Translations under genes and position numbers: made by a program
Assembly: GCA_024291935.2 (NCBI GenBank)
Contig: CM044310.1
Span: 80,350,713-80,414,712 of the forward strand
Length of the DNA: 64,000 nt
Source of the DNA: Okapia johnstoni
Taxonomy: Eukaryota > Chordata > Mammalia > Artiodactyla > Giraffidae
Direction: 5' to 3'
Notes under the pieces: model-generated
Seen by the model: the letters and a program-made list of their open reading frames with translations, nothing else
The model's database searches: none
What the model was told of the DNA's origin: nothing
Part shown: positions 1-12,862 of the stretch, piece by piece
Position numbering within the stretch: the stretch's first letter is position 1
How the letters are laid out: every line of letters begins with the position of its first letter

Positions 1-299
1 GCATACTTCACAGTGGTTATTTTAAGCGTGGCTCTTTTGTAACCAAAACAGGAAGCTGTTCCTGCAGGAGAAACAAGTGCTTTTGATTCTTCCTCAGCTC
101 TTTTCCCCTCACTACTTGTCATCTCCAAATCTGAAGTATATCCATTCTCTTGTGTAATATCATGGGTTTCTTTTATTTATGAAAACACTTAATGTCTTCA
201 GGAAGTAACCTCTGAGCTTTGTGTAACTTTGCGCTAAGTTCTTTTGTCTTTGACTTCTTGGAACGGTCTTCTGTCCAAACGAGATCTGTCCCTTTATCT

Positions 300-560
300 T
301 TTGGATTTTTACATTGTTCAGTGCTGTGTGACAGATTACTCCAAAACTTGGTAAAGCAAAAGTTGTATTTAGTGCCCCAGAAGCTAGCAAACATTTGTCA
401 TCTCACTGTATCTGTGGGTCTGGAACCCAGGAGCAGTTTAGCTGGGTGGTTGTGGCTTGAGACCTCTTGTGAGGTTCTCATCAAGCTGTAGCCAGCTGGA
501 GGTTCAGCTCGGGGTGGATCTGCCTCCAGGCTCACTGATGTGGCTGTGAGCTGAAAAGGG
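300..560. repeat. Medium-reiterated repeat fragment, unclassified
   Basis: The sequence from GTGACAGATTACTCCAAAAC through TGTGGGTCTGGAACCCAGGAGC to GATCTGCCTCCAGGCTCACT resembles a common old mammalian interspersed repeat. The same pattern recurs at about 26,570-26,830, which supports repeat origin. I could not assign a family. Confidence 0.4.
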
Positions 561-754
561 TTCCAAGACCCGATTCCAGTGCATGTGTGGATGCTTCCCC
601 ACACTGACGAGCAGTTCGGGGACACCAACTGGGTCCACGAATTCAACTCAGTTCTGACACTACTTACCTGGAGACAGCGTTCCGTTCCACAGAGGGCTCA
701 TCCTCACTAGACTGCCCTTCACTCAGAGACAAGTCACAAGCCCAGGTTATTACC

Positions 755-1290
755 TGGACTTCTGACCAACTGGCTCAAATTGGAGGTTCCCACAACCCCC
801 TCCTCCACCTTGATTAATTTGCTGGAACAGCTCACCAGACTCAGGAGACCCCTTTGACCCAGTAGATTACCGGTTTATTATGAAAGGATATTAAAGAATA
901 CAAGCCAACTACATAGGGCCTGCGCCAGAACAAAGGAGCCTCTGTCCTCACGGAGCCTGGGGCCCGACAGACGGGCACAGGGAAGCTCTCCAAAAATGGA
1001 CCAAAAAGCTCTGCTTTGGGGTTTTATGGAGGCTTCATTGCTTAGTTGTGATTAACTAGATCATTGGCCAGTGGTGACTTCTTCAACCTCAAGCCCTGCC
1101 CCTCTCCCCAGAAATCAGGGAGTGGGAAAGAAAGTTCCAGCCCTCTAATCTTCTGGCTACCAACACTGTGCTAGGTACTCCTGGAAGTCACCTCATTCAC
1201 ATAACGAAAGATACCTTTATCACTGTCAATACTTAGGATATTCTAAAGGCCTTGGGGGTTGTGAGCCGCAGTGGTGGTCAGATCAAGATG
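755..1290. mobile_element. Probable ancient endogenous-retrovirus LTR fragment
   Basis: Phrases such as ATTTGCTGGAACAGCTCACC, ACCGGTTTATTATGAAAGGATA, TTTTATGGAGGCTTCATTGC and CACCTCATTCACATAACGAA are typical of an old mammalian LTR family, read here in one block. No retroviral coding frame accompanies it, so it looks like a solitary LTR remnant. Subfamily and strand are not assigned. Confidence 0.4.
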
Positions 1291-4200
1291 AGAAATACTT
1301 CTTAAAATCACAGTATCACGTGACAAGCTGGGTTCCTTGCTGACTGATGGCCAGGTGTTCAGCTTCTCGCTACTTTGGCCTCTCACTAGGCTTAGGACAT
1401 GGCTGTTGGCTTCCCTCAGTGAGAGAACTGTGCGAGGGAAGGAACAGAGAGCTCACGACAGAAGCCGCAGGCTTTTGTAATCCTCACTCTGCCACGTTCC
1501 GTTGGTCACACTGACCAGTCCTCATACCGTGAGAGAGGGCACTTCATGGGGGAGGGCCATTGGGGACCGTCTTGAAAGCTGGCTCTCACAGACTTTTTGT
1601 TTTTTTACTTATTTTAAAGAAAGTTATTATACATTTCATTTCTGACGATACAACCCCCATTCCTGAAGATTAAAATAGTTTGTTTAGAGTTTTAAAGAAA
1701 ACCTGTGGTTGGGGTTGGAAATTTCTGTGTGGCAAAAACAGTTAAGCACAATTGGGTAGGCCTTGAGGGGAGAAAAGCTTAATGAGACCCACAAGCAAAT
1801 GAATGATTCTTTAGTAACAACTGAAACAGCCTTTATTTAGTCAGCTTTTAATGTGGATGGATTTTATTGAGTCTGTTCCTGTTTGTTTTGTTTTAGCACA
1901 TAAAAACTTTGCTAGCTGTTTTTAATGAAGTGAGGGTAATTGAGTCGTTTCTTATTACTTGGTTCCAGTTACATATAAAAATCCTCAAACATTTTAACCT
2001 AAATCCTGTATCTTCCTTTGTGGCTAGTGTTAGAGCGAAAAAGAGAGAGTAATTTGTGTGCTTGCCTCTGAACCCAAAACCACAGACCAGATGCTTGAGC
2101 TGTTTATTTTAGATTGTTAAAATAATACTCAGAAGTCCGATTTTCAGTTTCTGAAGAAATCCCTCCATCTGATGTTAAGAGGTCTTTGAACAGAGTGTGA
2201 CAGGCCACAGTTTTAGTGTTGCTATGGGGGCTGAATTTAAATTGGTCTACATTTTCCTAATTTTTAAGCAGCACAGCTTTGAGAATTTCTTCTCATCCTT
2301 ACAGAATTTACTGTCTTAAAAGGCTGTAGCAGTTCAATAGTCATTACAGTCTAAGACACTTTATTATCAGAAGGGTTTTTCTAAGCCAGTATTTAAGTTT
2401 GTACTGTTGAATATCCATCCATCAAACTTGAGCTGGTTTCTTACTAAAGACCCAGGTTGCACAGATACGGCCAAGAAGTTTTGGTTCATTTTTGCATTTT
2501 TAGTATTTTAAAGTCTTTCTTCATCTGTTCATGCTTATCTTTCCTTTGATTGTATAAGTGACTCAGGACAAATAAAGTTTTCTAATAGTCAAAGAAACAG
2601 CTAAGGTTAACTGTTAAGGAATATGGATTTAAGAGAGAGTTTCAGTCCCAGGACACCTGCCTGGCTTGCTGGTGGTTCTGAAGCCTTGGGAGTTTGTAGG
2701 GTTCTATTACAGCTAATTGGATTTTGCAAACCAAGATCCAATTAAATTTAGAGATTAAGACTTTCTATGCTAAATCCTTCACATTTGTAGGGATATTAGG
2801 CAGTATGTTGTATCCAAACATCCAAAACCAAGTGGTGTTCTAATGTTGAGATGAAAATATCATGTTGGCATGTACTCCTGTATCATGAAGATATTCTGTT
2901 CTGATGTTTATGCTGATTCACTGATTGTTCCCTCCTAAGTAGTGGCCTGGTTTAAGAGAGATTTGTTTGACTATGTAGACTGGCAGGAAGCTGTAATAAA
3001 GGAAAAACCCTGCTTACCTATGATAGGAGACAAATGTTTGTTATTTAAACTATTTGGAAACAGGAAAATCAAATACTGTCAAAAAATTAAAAAGTCATTG
3101 TTCCACTTTATGAATCATGTAGGAAGATGCAGTGGCTTTTGGGTGGCATTGACATATATTATCAAAACCAGCCTTAAGTTACAAGGTAGTAAAATAATAC
3201 CTACTTTAAAAAAAGCTACAGATGGTCTCTGCTTCTTAACTGCTAATCCAGGTAATTCCCCAGGACTATTTTCTGAATCTCTGACACAGGAAATGAGATC
3301 TATTAATGCAAAAAAAAAAAAAAAAACCAACCCTAGGAGACAGGATACAAGCTCTCTTGTCTGGTACAAAGTTAGGGTCGTATGTTTTGGACCATTGTAT
3401 AACACTGATTTATTCAGTGAGTCAGCCAGCAGTCACTGAATACTTACGATATGCTGGGTTCTAGATTGGATTCTGGGCAGGAGATGAAAGAAAACTTGTA
3501 ACAGGTAGTCCACTGGGGGAGGTAGATATAAACAAATAATATTTAGATGTGGGATAAATGCTGGTTTTTAAAGTGCTATAGAGGCATTGAATTGATCATT
3601 GATAGCTTCATTTGATTTATTATAAGTATTGTAGCTTTTAAAATTTGGTTTTAGTAAATTGAGACAAAATAGTCATTTATTTACATCTCAAAATTCATTG
3701 AAATAGATGGGGGGGGGTAGTTTTCCAGATACCTTTTTTGATGTTGTTTATTTTCATGAATAAATGAGAAATGGTTCACAATCATAATGTCCATCTTTAT
3801 CTCAAGTTATTATGTAGAAATGTTTAGTATATCTCCAAAATAATGAAGAAAGTATTGGCAGAAAGGGCTTGAAAGATTTTATTGCTAGCATGAAGGTTTT
3901 TCTGGGCATTTGATCCACAGATTTCTCCATTATGACTAGTTCCTTTAAAAAAAAAAAAAAGAAAAACAGATTGAAAATATGCAGGCACAAATGCCTTGGC
4001 AGCCAGGGTCAGTAACTTGAATCTCAGTTGCATTCAGCACACTTCCTCTGGCTGCGAAGATGGTTTTCTGGAAAAGATTAACCTGAAACTGACAGACAAA
4101 TTATATTGTTGAAGATATTCAGGTTCGTCTGAATTGTTTTTAGATATTTTGTTCTCCCCTTTCTGCCTTCCGAAGAGAAGGCTCTCAGATGCTTTTTATC

Positions 4201-4796
4201 TATGGTCAGTTTAGCTTTGAGGCACATACTTCTGCTGTCTTGTAAAAAATAACAAAGCCACTTATAATCTCAGCATCACATCTCAATTTTTAAAGTAGAC
4301 TACTCAGTTTTGTTTTGTTTTTTTTAGAGTAGTTTTATAACTACAGCCATACAAATCTTTTCCTTTATGGCTAAATGGGGTCTGCATCCATGTTTACATT
4401 CCCACGTATGCTAAGGAGTTGAGATGTAAACAGTATTCCCATTCATTGGTTCATGCACGACCTCTCTGCCAACTTCCTGTAAATACACCTAGTAGCACAC
4501 ATCCTACACTCTGCACACGAATACAGCTGAGCCAGTCTGTAAGTTTCATTTTGCTGCTGCTTCAGGATTCAGGAGCCCAGTGTGATTGGATTGAACTTTC
4601 AAGAAAAAATTTTAATCATTCAGTAATAATTTTGTTACAACCTTAATTTTCATTTATTAAAAATCTTTATATTTACTTGACAAAGTGAGCATTAAAAATC
4701 TGGTAATTTCTTGGCAAATCAAGTAATGATTAAGTGTTTTGGTGATTTGTCATTTGTCCACACATGTTAACTAAGATTTAAGAATGCAATAGGCAG

Positions 4797-4868
4797 TCAC
4801 TGTGCTATACACCTAAAACTAATACAACATTGTAGATCAACTATACTCCAATAACATTTTCAAAAAAA
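4797..4868 (+). mobile_element. L1 3' tail fragment
   Basis: GCTATACACCTAAAACTAAT followed by ACAACATTGTAGATCAACTA and an A-rich end is the typical extreme 3' end of artiodactyl L1 elements, here heavily truncated. Confidence 0.6.
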
Positions 4869-5334
4869 GAATACAGTAAGCAAATTCAACTTAATTCAGC
4901 AAACCATAATTGAATACCTATTTTGTATGAAGCACTTGTGATGAATTGGTGTGGTAAGGTTAGAGTTCCTGTAGTCTGACATTTTGCAAATAGGGGCTCT
5001 AGGGTGAAGTTTCTTACCGTGGATTGTGTTGCTTAAATGTTAGTTGAGTTATGGGTGGTGGTTATGTACTCTTTCAGTTTAAAAGGCATTCCAGTGGGAG
5101 CTATGATTAGAAAGGTAATTTGGCACTATATGGTGGTAGATCTTAAATGCAACTCTTGGAAGTTAATTTGCTTAATTTGTAATGAAAACCTAGTAAAGAT
5201 GTTAAGTCTGGAAATAATGTAATTAGAGTAGTGATTTGAAAGATTCATTTACAAAGAATGAATAAAATGGATAATAGGAAACTAGGAAGAGAAACCAAAT
5301 TAGAAGGCTCTGTGATAATTCAGGCAAGAAGGCT

Positions 5335-5525
5335 AATTGTCATTTATAAAGTTCCTGCTGTTTGCTAGACTCCTTCCTAAGCACTTTACATGTATTTACT
5401 CATTTAATCCTCTAATGATCCTATAAGATAGATGTTATTTTTAGGCCCATTTTACAGATGAGAAGACTAAGGCACAGAATAAATAAAGTCCCTAAGGTTC
5501 ACAGCTAGTAAATGTCAGATTTTAA
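5335..5525 (-). mobile_element. MIR SINE
   Basis: The order GCACTTTACATGTATTTACT, CATTTAATCCTC, CCCATTTTACAGATGAGAAG and AAGGTTCACAGCTAGTAA is the reverse-oriented core of the ancient mammalian MIR element. Confidence 0.8.
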
Positions 5526-5689
5526 TTTAGGCTGAACAGCTCCAAGCCTAACCTTAGAAGCTATACTATGATTTCATTATTCCTATTTATCCTGTATCCA
5601 TTATCCCTATAACAGCTATTTGAAATGTACGGACCATTCCTCTTTTCAGATGAGGAAATGGAGCTTAAAGGGATTAGGGAAATTAACAA

Positions 5690-7465
5690 TCTGAAAATGA
5701 AATTAAAAAGGCAGTTCCATTTACAATAACATCTAAAAAGCTTAAATACTAAAGAATAAATCTCACCAAGGAGGCAAAAGACTTCTGTGCTAGAAACTAC
5801 AAAACATTGATGGAAAGAAATTTTTTAAGACCCAAGTAAATGGAAGGATATCCTGTGTTCATGAATAGGAAGACTTAACATTGTTGAGATCTATAGATTC
5901 AATGCAGTCTCTTCCAAAACTTCAGCATCCTTTCTCAGAGAAATGGAAAAGCCAGTCTTCAAATTCATGTGAAATTTCACTGGGCCCCAGATAGCCAAAA
6001 CAGTCTTTAAAAAAGAAGAACAAAATGGAGGACTCACGTTTCCTGACTTTGAACTTTCTACAAAGCTACAGTAATTAGGTGGTATGGTACTGGCATAAAG
6101 ACAGACATATATAAGCCAGTGGGACAAATAGAACAGAAAGAAAGGCTCACATATGTGGTCAGTTGATTTTTAATAAGGATGCCTAGATCAGTGGGGAAAG
6201 CAAAGTGTTTTCAGCAAACTGTTGCTGAGAATACTGAATATTCACATGCAAAAGGATGAGTTTGGATCTTTACCTTATATATAAAAGTTGACTAAAAATT
6301 AATCAATAACCTAAACTTAAGAGCTAAAATTATTAAGCACCCAGAATATGGGGAAAATCTTCATGACATTAGATTCGGCAATGATTTCATGGATATAACA
6401 CCAAAAGCACAGGTAACAAAAGTAAATAAATAGAGCTTCGTCAAAATTAAAAACTTTAGTAGATTAAAAGACAAGTAAGTAAGAAAAAAAACCCTACAGA
6501 ATGGGAGAAAATATTTGCAAATTATGTGACTGATAAGAGATTGATAATCCAGAATGTATAAAGAACTCCTACAACTCAACCAACAAAAAACAACCCAGTT
6601 CAAAAATAGTCAAAGGACTTGAGTAGACACTTTTTCCAAAGAAGATGGTCAAATGGCCTGTAAGCACATGGAAAGATGCCTACCGTTGTTAGTCATTAGA
6701 TAAATGCAAATGAAATCTACAGTGAGCCATTACTTCATATTCAGTATGATGGCTGTAATAAAATAAAATGGAAAGTAAAAAGCCTCACATTGGTGAGGTT
6801 ATGGAGAAATTGAAACATTTTTGCAGTGCTAATGGGACTATAAAGTGGTGCAGCTGCTGTGGAAAACAGTCCATCAGTTCTTCAGGAAGTTAAACATAGA
6901 ACTGCCTTGTAACCAAGCAATTCCACTTTTAGGTTTATATCCAAAAGAGTTCAAAGCAGGAATGATAGCAGTGTTCATGGCAGCATTGTTCACTATAGCC
7001 AAAAGATGAAAACACCTCAAGTGTCCGTCAGCAGATGAATAGATAAACAAAATGTGGTGTCTGCATATAATGGAATATTATTCAGCCATGAAAAGGAAAA
7101 TTTTGATATATATTCCACAACATGACTGGACTTAGAAAATATTATGCTTAAGTAAAACAAACCAGACCCTGAAGGACAAATATTAAGTCCACATAATATG
7201 CAGTTGCTAGGATAGGCAAATTCATTGAGACAGAAAAGTAGAATAGAGGTTGCCAGTTGGATGTGGGAGTGAAAGAACAGGAAGTTACAATTTAATGGGT
7301 TCAGAGTTTATATGCAGATGATAAAGTTTCAGGTGTAGATAGTGGTGAAGGTTGCAACAACATTGTAAATGTATTTAATGCCACCAAATTGTACAGTTCG
7401 ACTGGCTAAAAGGATCAACAGTGTGTTACATACATATTATCATAATAAAGAGAGTTACCCCCCAG
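5690..7465 (+). mobile_element. L1 LINE, 5'-truncated, old
   Basis: Sense-strand L1 ORF2 end and 3' region, for example GGCAGTTCCATTTACAATAA, CCAGTGGGACAAATAGAACA, GTGGAAAACAGTCCATCAG, CACTATAGCCAAAAGATGAA and GGAATATTATTCAGCCATGA. Reading frames are broken many times, so it is not active. Confidence 0.85.
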
Positions 7466-7864
7466 AAAAAGGAGATTTCCCAAAATCATACCAACTTGTA
7501 AGAAATGGACCACAAATCCAAGCTGTCTGACTCCAAGGCCTCTTGGAAATAAAGAGGATCAGTTGTGCCTCTCCTGGATGTTTCTGAGGATCTACCCAAA
7601 ATCAGGAATACTGAAAATGGGAAGTTCATGTTTTTGTATCTAAAGCAATTTGGTGTATCTGTCTGAGGCCCTAAAGTTTTAAAATCTAAACATTTCAGCT
7701 TAAGGGTTGACTCCTGGGGGAATTTGTCACTTTTTAGAAATATTTGTTTTTGTTCAGTATTAAAGGATAATAAGTTTTAACGGCAAAATCATCACTGTTA
7801 CACAGATATAAAATGAACACGTGTTAAAGATTTGAATGAACTCATTTATTAATGAGAGAACCAG

Positions 7865-7878
7865 TAAGATCGATCTTA
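7865..7878. repeat. 14-bp perfect palindrome
   Basis: TAAGATCGATCTTA is a perfect palindrome, followed by a partial repeat (AGTAAGATCTGG). It is probably chance in AT-rich intron sequence. Confidence 0.6.
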
Positions 7879-9794
7879 GTAAGATCTGGTTCCATGGAGA
7901 ATTCAACATAGACATCTATATAGGTAATCAGGAATGCTGAAATTAATTTGCAAAACCAGCTTCTTGGGAAAGGGAGAGGACAATATGCTTTTTTCATTTC
8001 TACGGACAGGAATCATCTGTGTTACTGTTAGTTTCCTACAGCTTACAGGAAAAGAGCTGAAAGGCACCAAGACACAGCCTGGAAGGACACCCTGGACAGC
8101 TCGCCCAGTAACCTGTGTTTTGCTCTTTTCCAAGTCTTTCAGTTTTTTCTGACAACAGTCATAGAAGGGAATCTGTATGTGATGGCAGATGAGTTGATTA
8201 TTTTCAGTCAGGAAAAAAAATAATCTAACCTCTAAATTTACCACCAGGCTGCTTGTCAAGGAACTCCTGAGCTACAGGCAGCTTTCCTAAACCCGACTTC
8301 AGGTAGAACAAAACGTGCCCTTGACCAAACATCCAGAATCCCGAGGCTGTCTGTGATTTACTGTGGATGTCAGGAGATTTGCTTAGTCTTCCTTCAGTTT
8401 CCTTGAGGATAAAATGCAGGATTGGACCAGACTTTTATACTTTCTGCCTAGTTCTTAAATTTTAATGGATCATGGTTCCATTCTGTACTTGAATTTCCTG
8501 ACACTTCCTGAATTCTGCTAAGCCTCAGAATGAGATCTGGACGTTCTTGGGGACATCGTATGACAGCAACAGGTAGAATTTGTTCCTTTAGAGAATTAAC
8601 CCTCTGTGTCTGAGTTACCCCTGTTACTCGATTGCTGGTTGCAGTCAACAGTATTGTACACCTCATCCTCTCTTCCATCCCTACCCCAAAGGAGTTAAAA
8701 AAAGAAACAAAAACCTGTTATTCATGAAAATGAATACTTCTTTTCTCATAATCTAGAAGAAGGGGTTTGTTTTATGTCTATACCACAAAATGTAGCTTTT
8801 GAACTTATGAGTGTGGGCTAAAGAGTGTAGCATATGCTTCAAGTTAAGCAGAATATAGAGAATAATAAGTGATACCTACAAGGTTCTGTCTTGAGTAAAG
8901 ATAATTGTAGATAACCTGGGGCTGTGTGTGGTGGGGTGGATTTTTGTTTCTGCCACGTTCGGGGGAGTAGCTGTTGGTGTTGGTACCTGTTCCTCTGCTA
9001 CTTTCCCTTAGCTGGATCACTTGCTCAGGGACACCATTTGCTGCAAGATTTGTTCAAAAGGTAAGAAACTTTTTTTAAAACAAACAAGAAAGCTACTGGA
9101 CTTTGCTGAGCTATTACACCCCTCTGTTCTTCCTCCTGCCCTCCTCCTCTCTTAGGACCTTCCTTTCTCCCTCCTTCCCACAGTGATTCTTTGGCTGTAG
9201 GGCTTGTTTATGTAAATCATGTTCCTCTGACTGGGAAAAGTGGTTGGGAAATACCACATGATCGTGTCCTGGTGACAGCTGCTTTGGAAGGCTGACACCC
9301 CTCCTCTACCCCTCCCACCCCAGAAGTTCTCAGCTATAGAATATCCTTTGGTAGTAGCTGTGGTGACATTGAGTTTCACCCTTGCTGTACCACGGTCCAC
9401 ATTTGCTGTGCTAGCAGAGCAAGTGCCTTGCAGGTTCAACCTCTGGGGCCATCTGCTTATCTGCCCCCTTCATGCCATTCAGCCCCTTGGTTATGCCCTG
9501 ACCACCCTGGCTATATCCTTAATTAGACTCAGGATGGGCTGATAAGACTGATGAGAAACATGGGGCAGAGTCTTGAGTCTTGGTATCTTTTTCTATTTTC
9601 TTACAAAGAATAGAAAAAATAATTTATGTCATCCCCTACGGTCATGTGTGGTCAAAGGCCTGTCTGTGGGGCCCTGGGTGGGGTTGGGGTGCAGAAAGCA
9701 TTTTGTTTTCTTCCAGTGAAATGGGCTATGGAGTAAGACATGTGGGTTTTAGAAGTCTGTATTAAATACTGCTCTATATAATTCAGTTTTTCAT

Positions 9795-9930
9795 TTATGC
9801 ATAGTAAGGCTTTTAGCATTATCAAATTCTCCCAGCAACTCTCTAAGGGTTACTATAATTGTTATGGTTTTACTGATTGGAAAACCAGATATGGAGAGGT
9901 AAAGTAGCTTTTTTCAAGGCCAACTAGGAA
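9795..9930 (-). mobile_element. MIR SINE fragment
   Basis: AATTCTCCCAGCAACTCTCT followed by GGTTTTACTGATTGGAAAAC and GAGAGGTAAAGTAGC resembles the decayed MIR core in reverse orientation. Confidence 0.5.
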
Positions 9931-10179
9931 GCCATAGCCGAGATTGGAGACTTTTATTTATTGACTATCTCATCATGTAATCTTAACCTCATAACTCAGG
10001 GCACAGCTTGTATTAACATTTTGGATTATATAACTTCATTCTTATATACATTTATATTAGTAAGATTCATGGCATGAGAAATTTTACTCCCCTCTTTCCT
10101 CCATTTGATGTTGTTTCAAAAGGCTTTTCTTGCATCTCTTAAAAATACTTAGAAAAAAATCATTAAAAAAGAACACTTA

Positions 10180-10555
10180 GAAAGCAGTTTTAGTGACTGT
10201 ATGGTATTTTATTAGATCCATGGTTGTACCACAGTTTACTTAATCATGCTCCTAATGTTGCGTCTTTATATTGGATCTAATTTTTGCTGTTAAAAATAGT
10301 GCTACAGTGAGTAGATTTGCTATCTAAGCATTTGTCTAAAGTTAAAGATAGGTTCCTGAGAAATAGAATCACTGGGTGTGAGATTATGAATATTTAGGAA
10401 ACTTTCAATATATTGACAAATGGCTTTCCAGAAAGATTGAATTAATTTACATTTCCATAAGCAGTAGTACTTGAGATCTCTCCATTCTCTTTAATGTTGA
10501 TCTTTGTCATTTCTTAAACTTTATTGGTTACTTTAATTTGATAACCAGAAGATGT
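10180..10555 (-). mobile_element. Old L1 fragment, antisense
   Basis: TGGTATTTTATTAGATCCAT, AATAGTGCTACAGTGAGTAG and AATAGAATCACTGGGTGTGA are typical of the antisense 3' part of old L1M elements. Confidence 0.55.
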
Positions 10556-10585
10556 AACTTGGCTTTTATAATGTAAACTTCTTGG

Positions 10586-10732
10586 GCTCCCCTGGTGGTC
10601 CAGTGGCTAAGACCCCAGTGCTGGGGGCCTGGGTTCAATCCCTGGTCAGGGAACTAGATCCCACATGCCTCACTGCAACTAAGACCCAGTGCAGCCAAAT
10701 AAATAAATAAATATTATTTTTTTAAAAAAAAG
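10586..10732 (+). mobile_element. CHR-2 type SINE
   Basis: Starts GGCTCCCCTGGTGGTCCAGT and ends CCCAGTGCAGCCAAATAAAT plus an A-rich tail. The flanking target-site duplication CTTCTTGG is at 10,578-10,585 and 10,733-10,740. This tRNA-derived SINE family is shared by ruminants and their whale/hippo relatives. Confidence 0.88.
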
Positions 10733-11187
10733 CTTCTTGGTGAAATAATCATTTATGATTTCATGTGACTGTTACCCATTTGTTAAGAACCACTGTTTTA
10801 CCCCAAGATAAGGGCATAGGAGAAAATTAACTGTGCAGTTCCAGCAGGAAGGGTCTGTGAGACAGGGTCCTCGGTCTGTTGTTGTTTGCTGTGCCTTAGA
10901 AAGTCCATCTGGCATGAATGTTATGATCTGGGGCAAGGCCAGTTATGAGTCCCAGGGACTCTGCCACTGTCTTCTCTTGGTGCTGATCCCTTCTGACAAG
11001 GGAGAACAGGGCATTTGAGTTGAGTACTGAAAGCTTATTTGAGGACTCAGGGTTCAGCTCTCACCTGGGCCTCATTCCTGGAATGAATGGCATGTTGGTG
11101 AGATGATGTTTAATGAGTAATTCAAAGTGTACACTCGGTGAAAATCCATTTCCTTATTCTTGCTTTATGTTACCCAAGGTGCAGTAG

Positions 11188-11415
11188 GGGCTTCCCTGGT
11201 GGCTCAGTGGTAAAGAATCTGCCTGCCAATGCAGGAGACACGGGTTCAATCCCTGGGTCAGGAAGATTCCTGAGGAGGAATCTGAAGAAGGAGGAAATGG
11301 CAACCCACTCCAATACTTTTGCCTGGAAAATTCCATGGACAGAGAGGAGCCTGGTGGGCAATGGTCCATGGGGTCACAAAAGAGTCAGACATGACTTAGC
11401 AACTAAACAACAACA
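11188..11415 (+). mobile_element. Bov-tA SINE, full length
   Basis: From GGGCTTCCCTGGTGGCTCAG to AGTCAGACATGACTTAGCAA. It is bracketed by a perfect 12-bp target-site duplication AAGGTGCAGTAG at 11,176-11,187 and 11,416-11,427, which fixes the ends. It is a ruminant-specific tRNA-derived SINE. Confidence 0.93.
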
Positions 11416-12249
11416 AAGGTGCAGTAGATTCTGGTTCTTGAAATTCAGTGCCAGCCTATCTTTTCTGATTAGCTGGTACCATTTGCTTAACATGAAGCTT
11501 TAGTTCTCTAGGCTTGTGTTCTATGATGGAACATTTCAAAGCACAGATTAGTTCTAAGTTTATTGCTTTTACATCACCAAGGTGCTGTGCCTAGAGCCTG
11601 GAGTGAATGGCCATCCTTTGCATTGTAAGGTCTAGTCACATTAGAAGTAGCTCTCCCCACCCTTACCCTCTCTGTGCTCAAAGCACTGAATTCACTACTC
11701 CGCTCGGAAAGCTATGGGATGTCCCAAAGCATTGATTACATAAATGTGGATTGGCTTTCACTCATCCAGTTTTCCTTCCTCCTGTGATAGTGAATTCCAG
11801 GCTGGCAACTGTAATTAGATCTCAGGAAAGCCCGACACAAAACACAACAGGCTAAAGAAACTTGCAACCTCTTCTAGGCATCAGGTAGAGTTTCAGAGCC
11901 CTTCATTTTTAGTGTACAGTAACGTTAGACAGTAGTGCTTTTTTTTTCTGTCTATTAATTTTAATTAGGCAATGACCCCTGCTTTCTGTTCCACTCTGAG
12001 ATCTCTGTGTAGCTAAACTGTTGATTTAAGTGCCTTCCCACCCTCGATCGTTGACATTGCTGCAGACAGAGCAGCAGGCAGAAAATCTGCCACGTGCCGA
12101 GTAACCCAGGAATTGCTCGACTTTGTGAAACTGATAAGTAAGCACTGTAAGAAGTTGGAAAGATTAGGGAAGACTTCTCAGAATCTGATTGAGCCAAAGA
12201 TCAAGTGACATTACAGAAGTAGTACTGTGAGATTATCTGTAAGTTAAGA

Positions 12250-12400
12250 CCCACGCTTGGGATACAGTGTGTGCATTGCACTTTGTGGTCTACCGAGTTT
12301 TCTCTTTAATTCTCACAAGAATCCTGTAGAGATAGGTAGTGAGAGGTTTAATTCTTTGCATAAAGTCAAGTAGCCAGCAAGTAGGAAAAAGTCTGAGCTG
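12250..12400 (-). mobile_element. MIR-like SINE fragment
   Basis: GCATTGCACTTTGTGGTC, TTTAATTCTCACAAGAATCC and AGTCAAGTAGCCAGCAAG follow the MIR layout in reverse, with much decay. Confidence 0.45.
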
Positions 12401-12578
12401 TTGTCTGTTTTCACTCATGATTCAGTCCTGAAGAGGAGCCCTGTAGGGTCCAGCAGGAGAGTAAGCCAACAGAGGCCTTCACCCTGACGTTACAAGGCCG
12501 CGAGACACGGGGATCTTTTGGGGACACTCCAGGATGTGTCCAGTTATCACTGGAGTCTAAAATTAAGGTCTAATATTA

Positions 12579-12862
12579 TTAAACATATTCAGTAATCACT
12601 TTTGCAAAGAAAAGAGTTAGTGGAAAATAATACTTTTAAATTCATGAGGTATCAGAATAGAAGGATCATAACAAAACTAGAATAAATACATATGAGTACA
12701 CAATGTTTAGGTGACTTTATAATTATCATGTATTGAATGTTAACATATACAGTAATCATCTCCAGAAGGAAGGGTGTTTGTAAAGAAAGTAATAAAAGAA
12801 AAGTATTTTTAAAACACTTTGTGAGATAGAATAAGAGCTAGAAGGATTATGACAGAACTAAA
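12579..12862. repeat. Degenerate tandem duplication, about 160-180 bp period
   Basis: Two diverged units: AACATATTCAGTAATCA near 12,582 and AACATATACAGTAATCA near 12,742, each followed by an A-rich block, TTTTAAA and AGAAGGATNATNACANAACT (near 12,659 and 12,840). Offsets of 160 and 181 show an internal insertion in the second unit. No family is recognised. Confidence 0.5.

Noticed and set aside
2942..3439. 165-codon open frame on the + strand
   Set aside because: It has no recognisable domain, runs through an 18-base A tract encoding poly-Lys, and lies in AT-rich LONP2 intron.
11138..11503. 121-codon frame containing an FPGGSVVKNLPANAGD motif
   Set aside because: This motif is the standard chance translation of Bov-tA SINEs and recurs at many SINE copies in the window.
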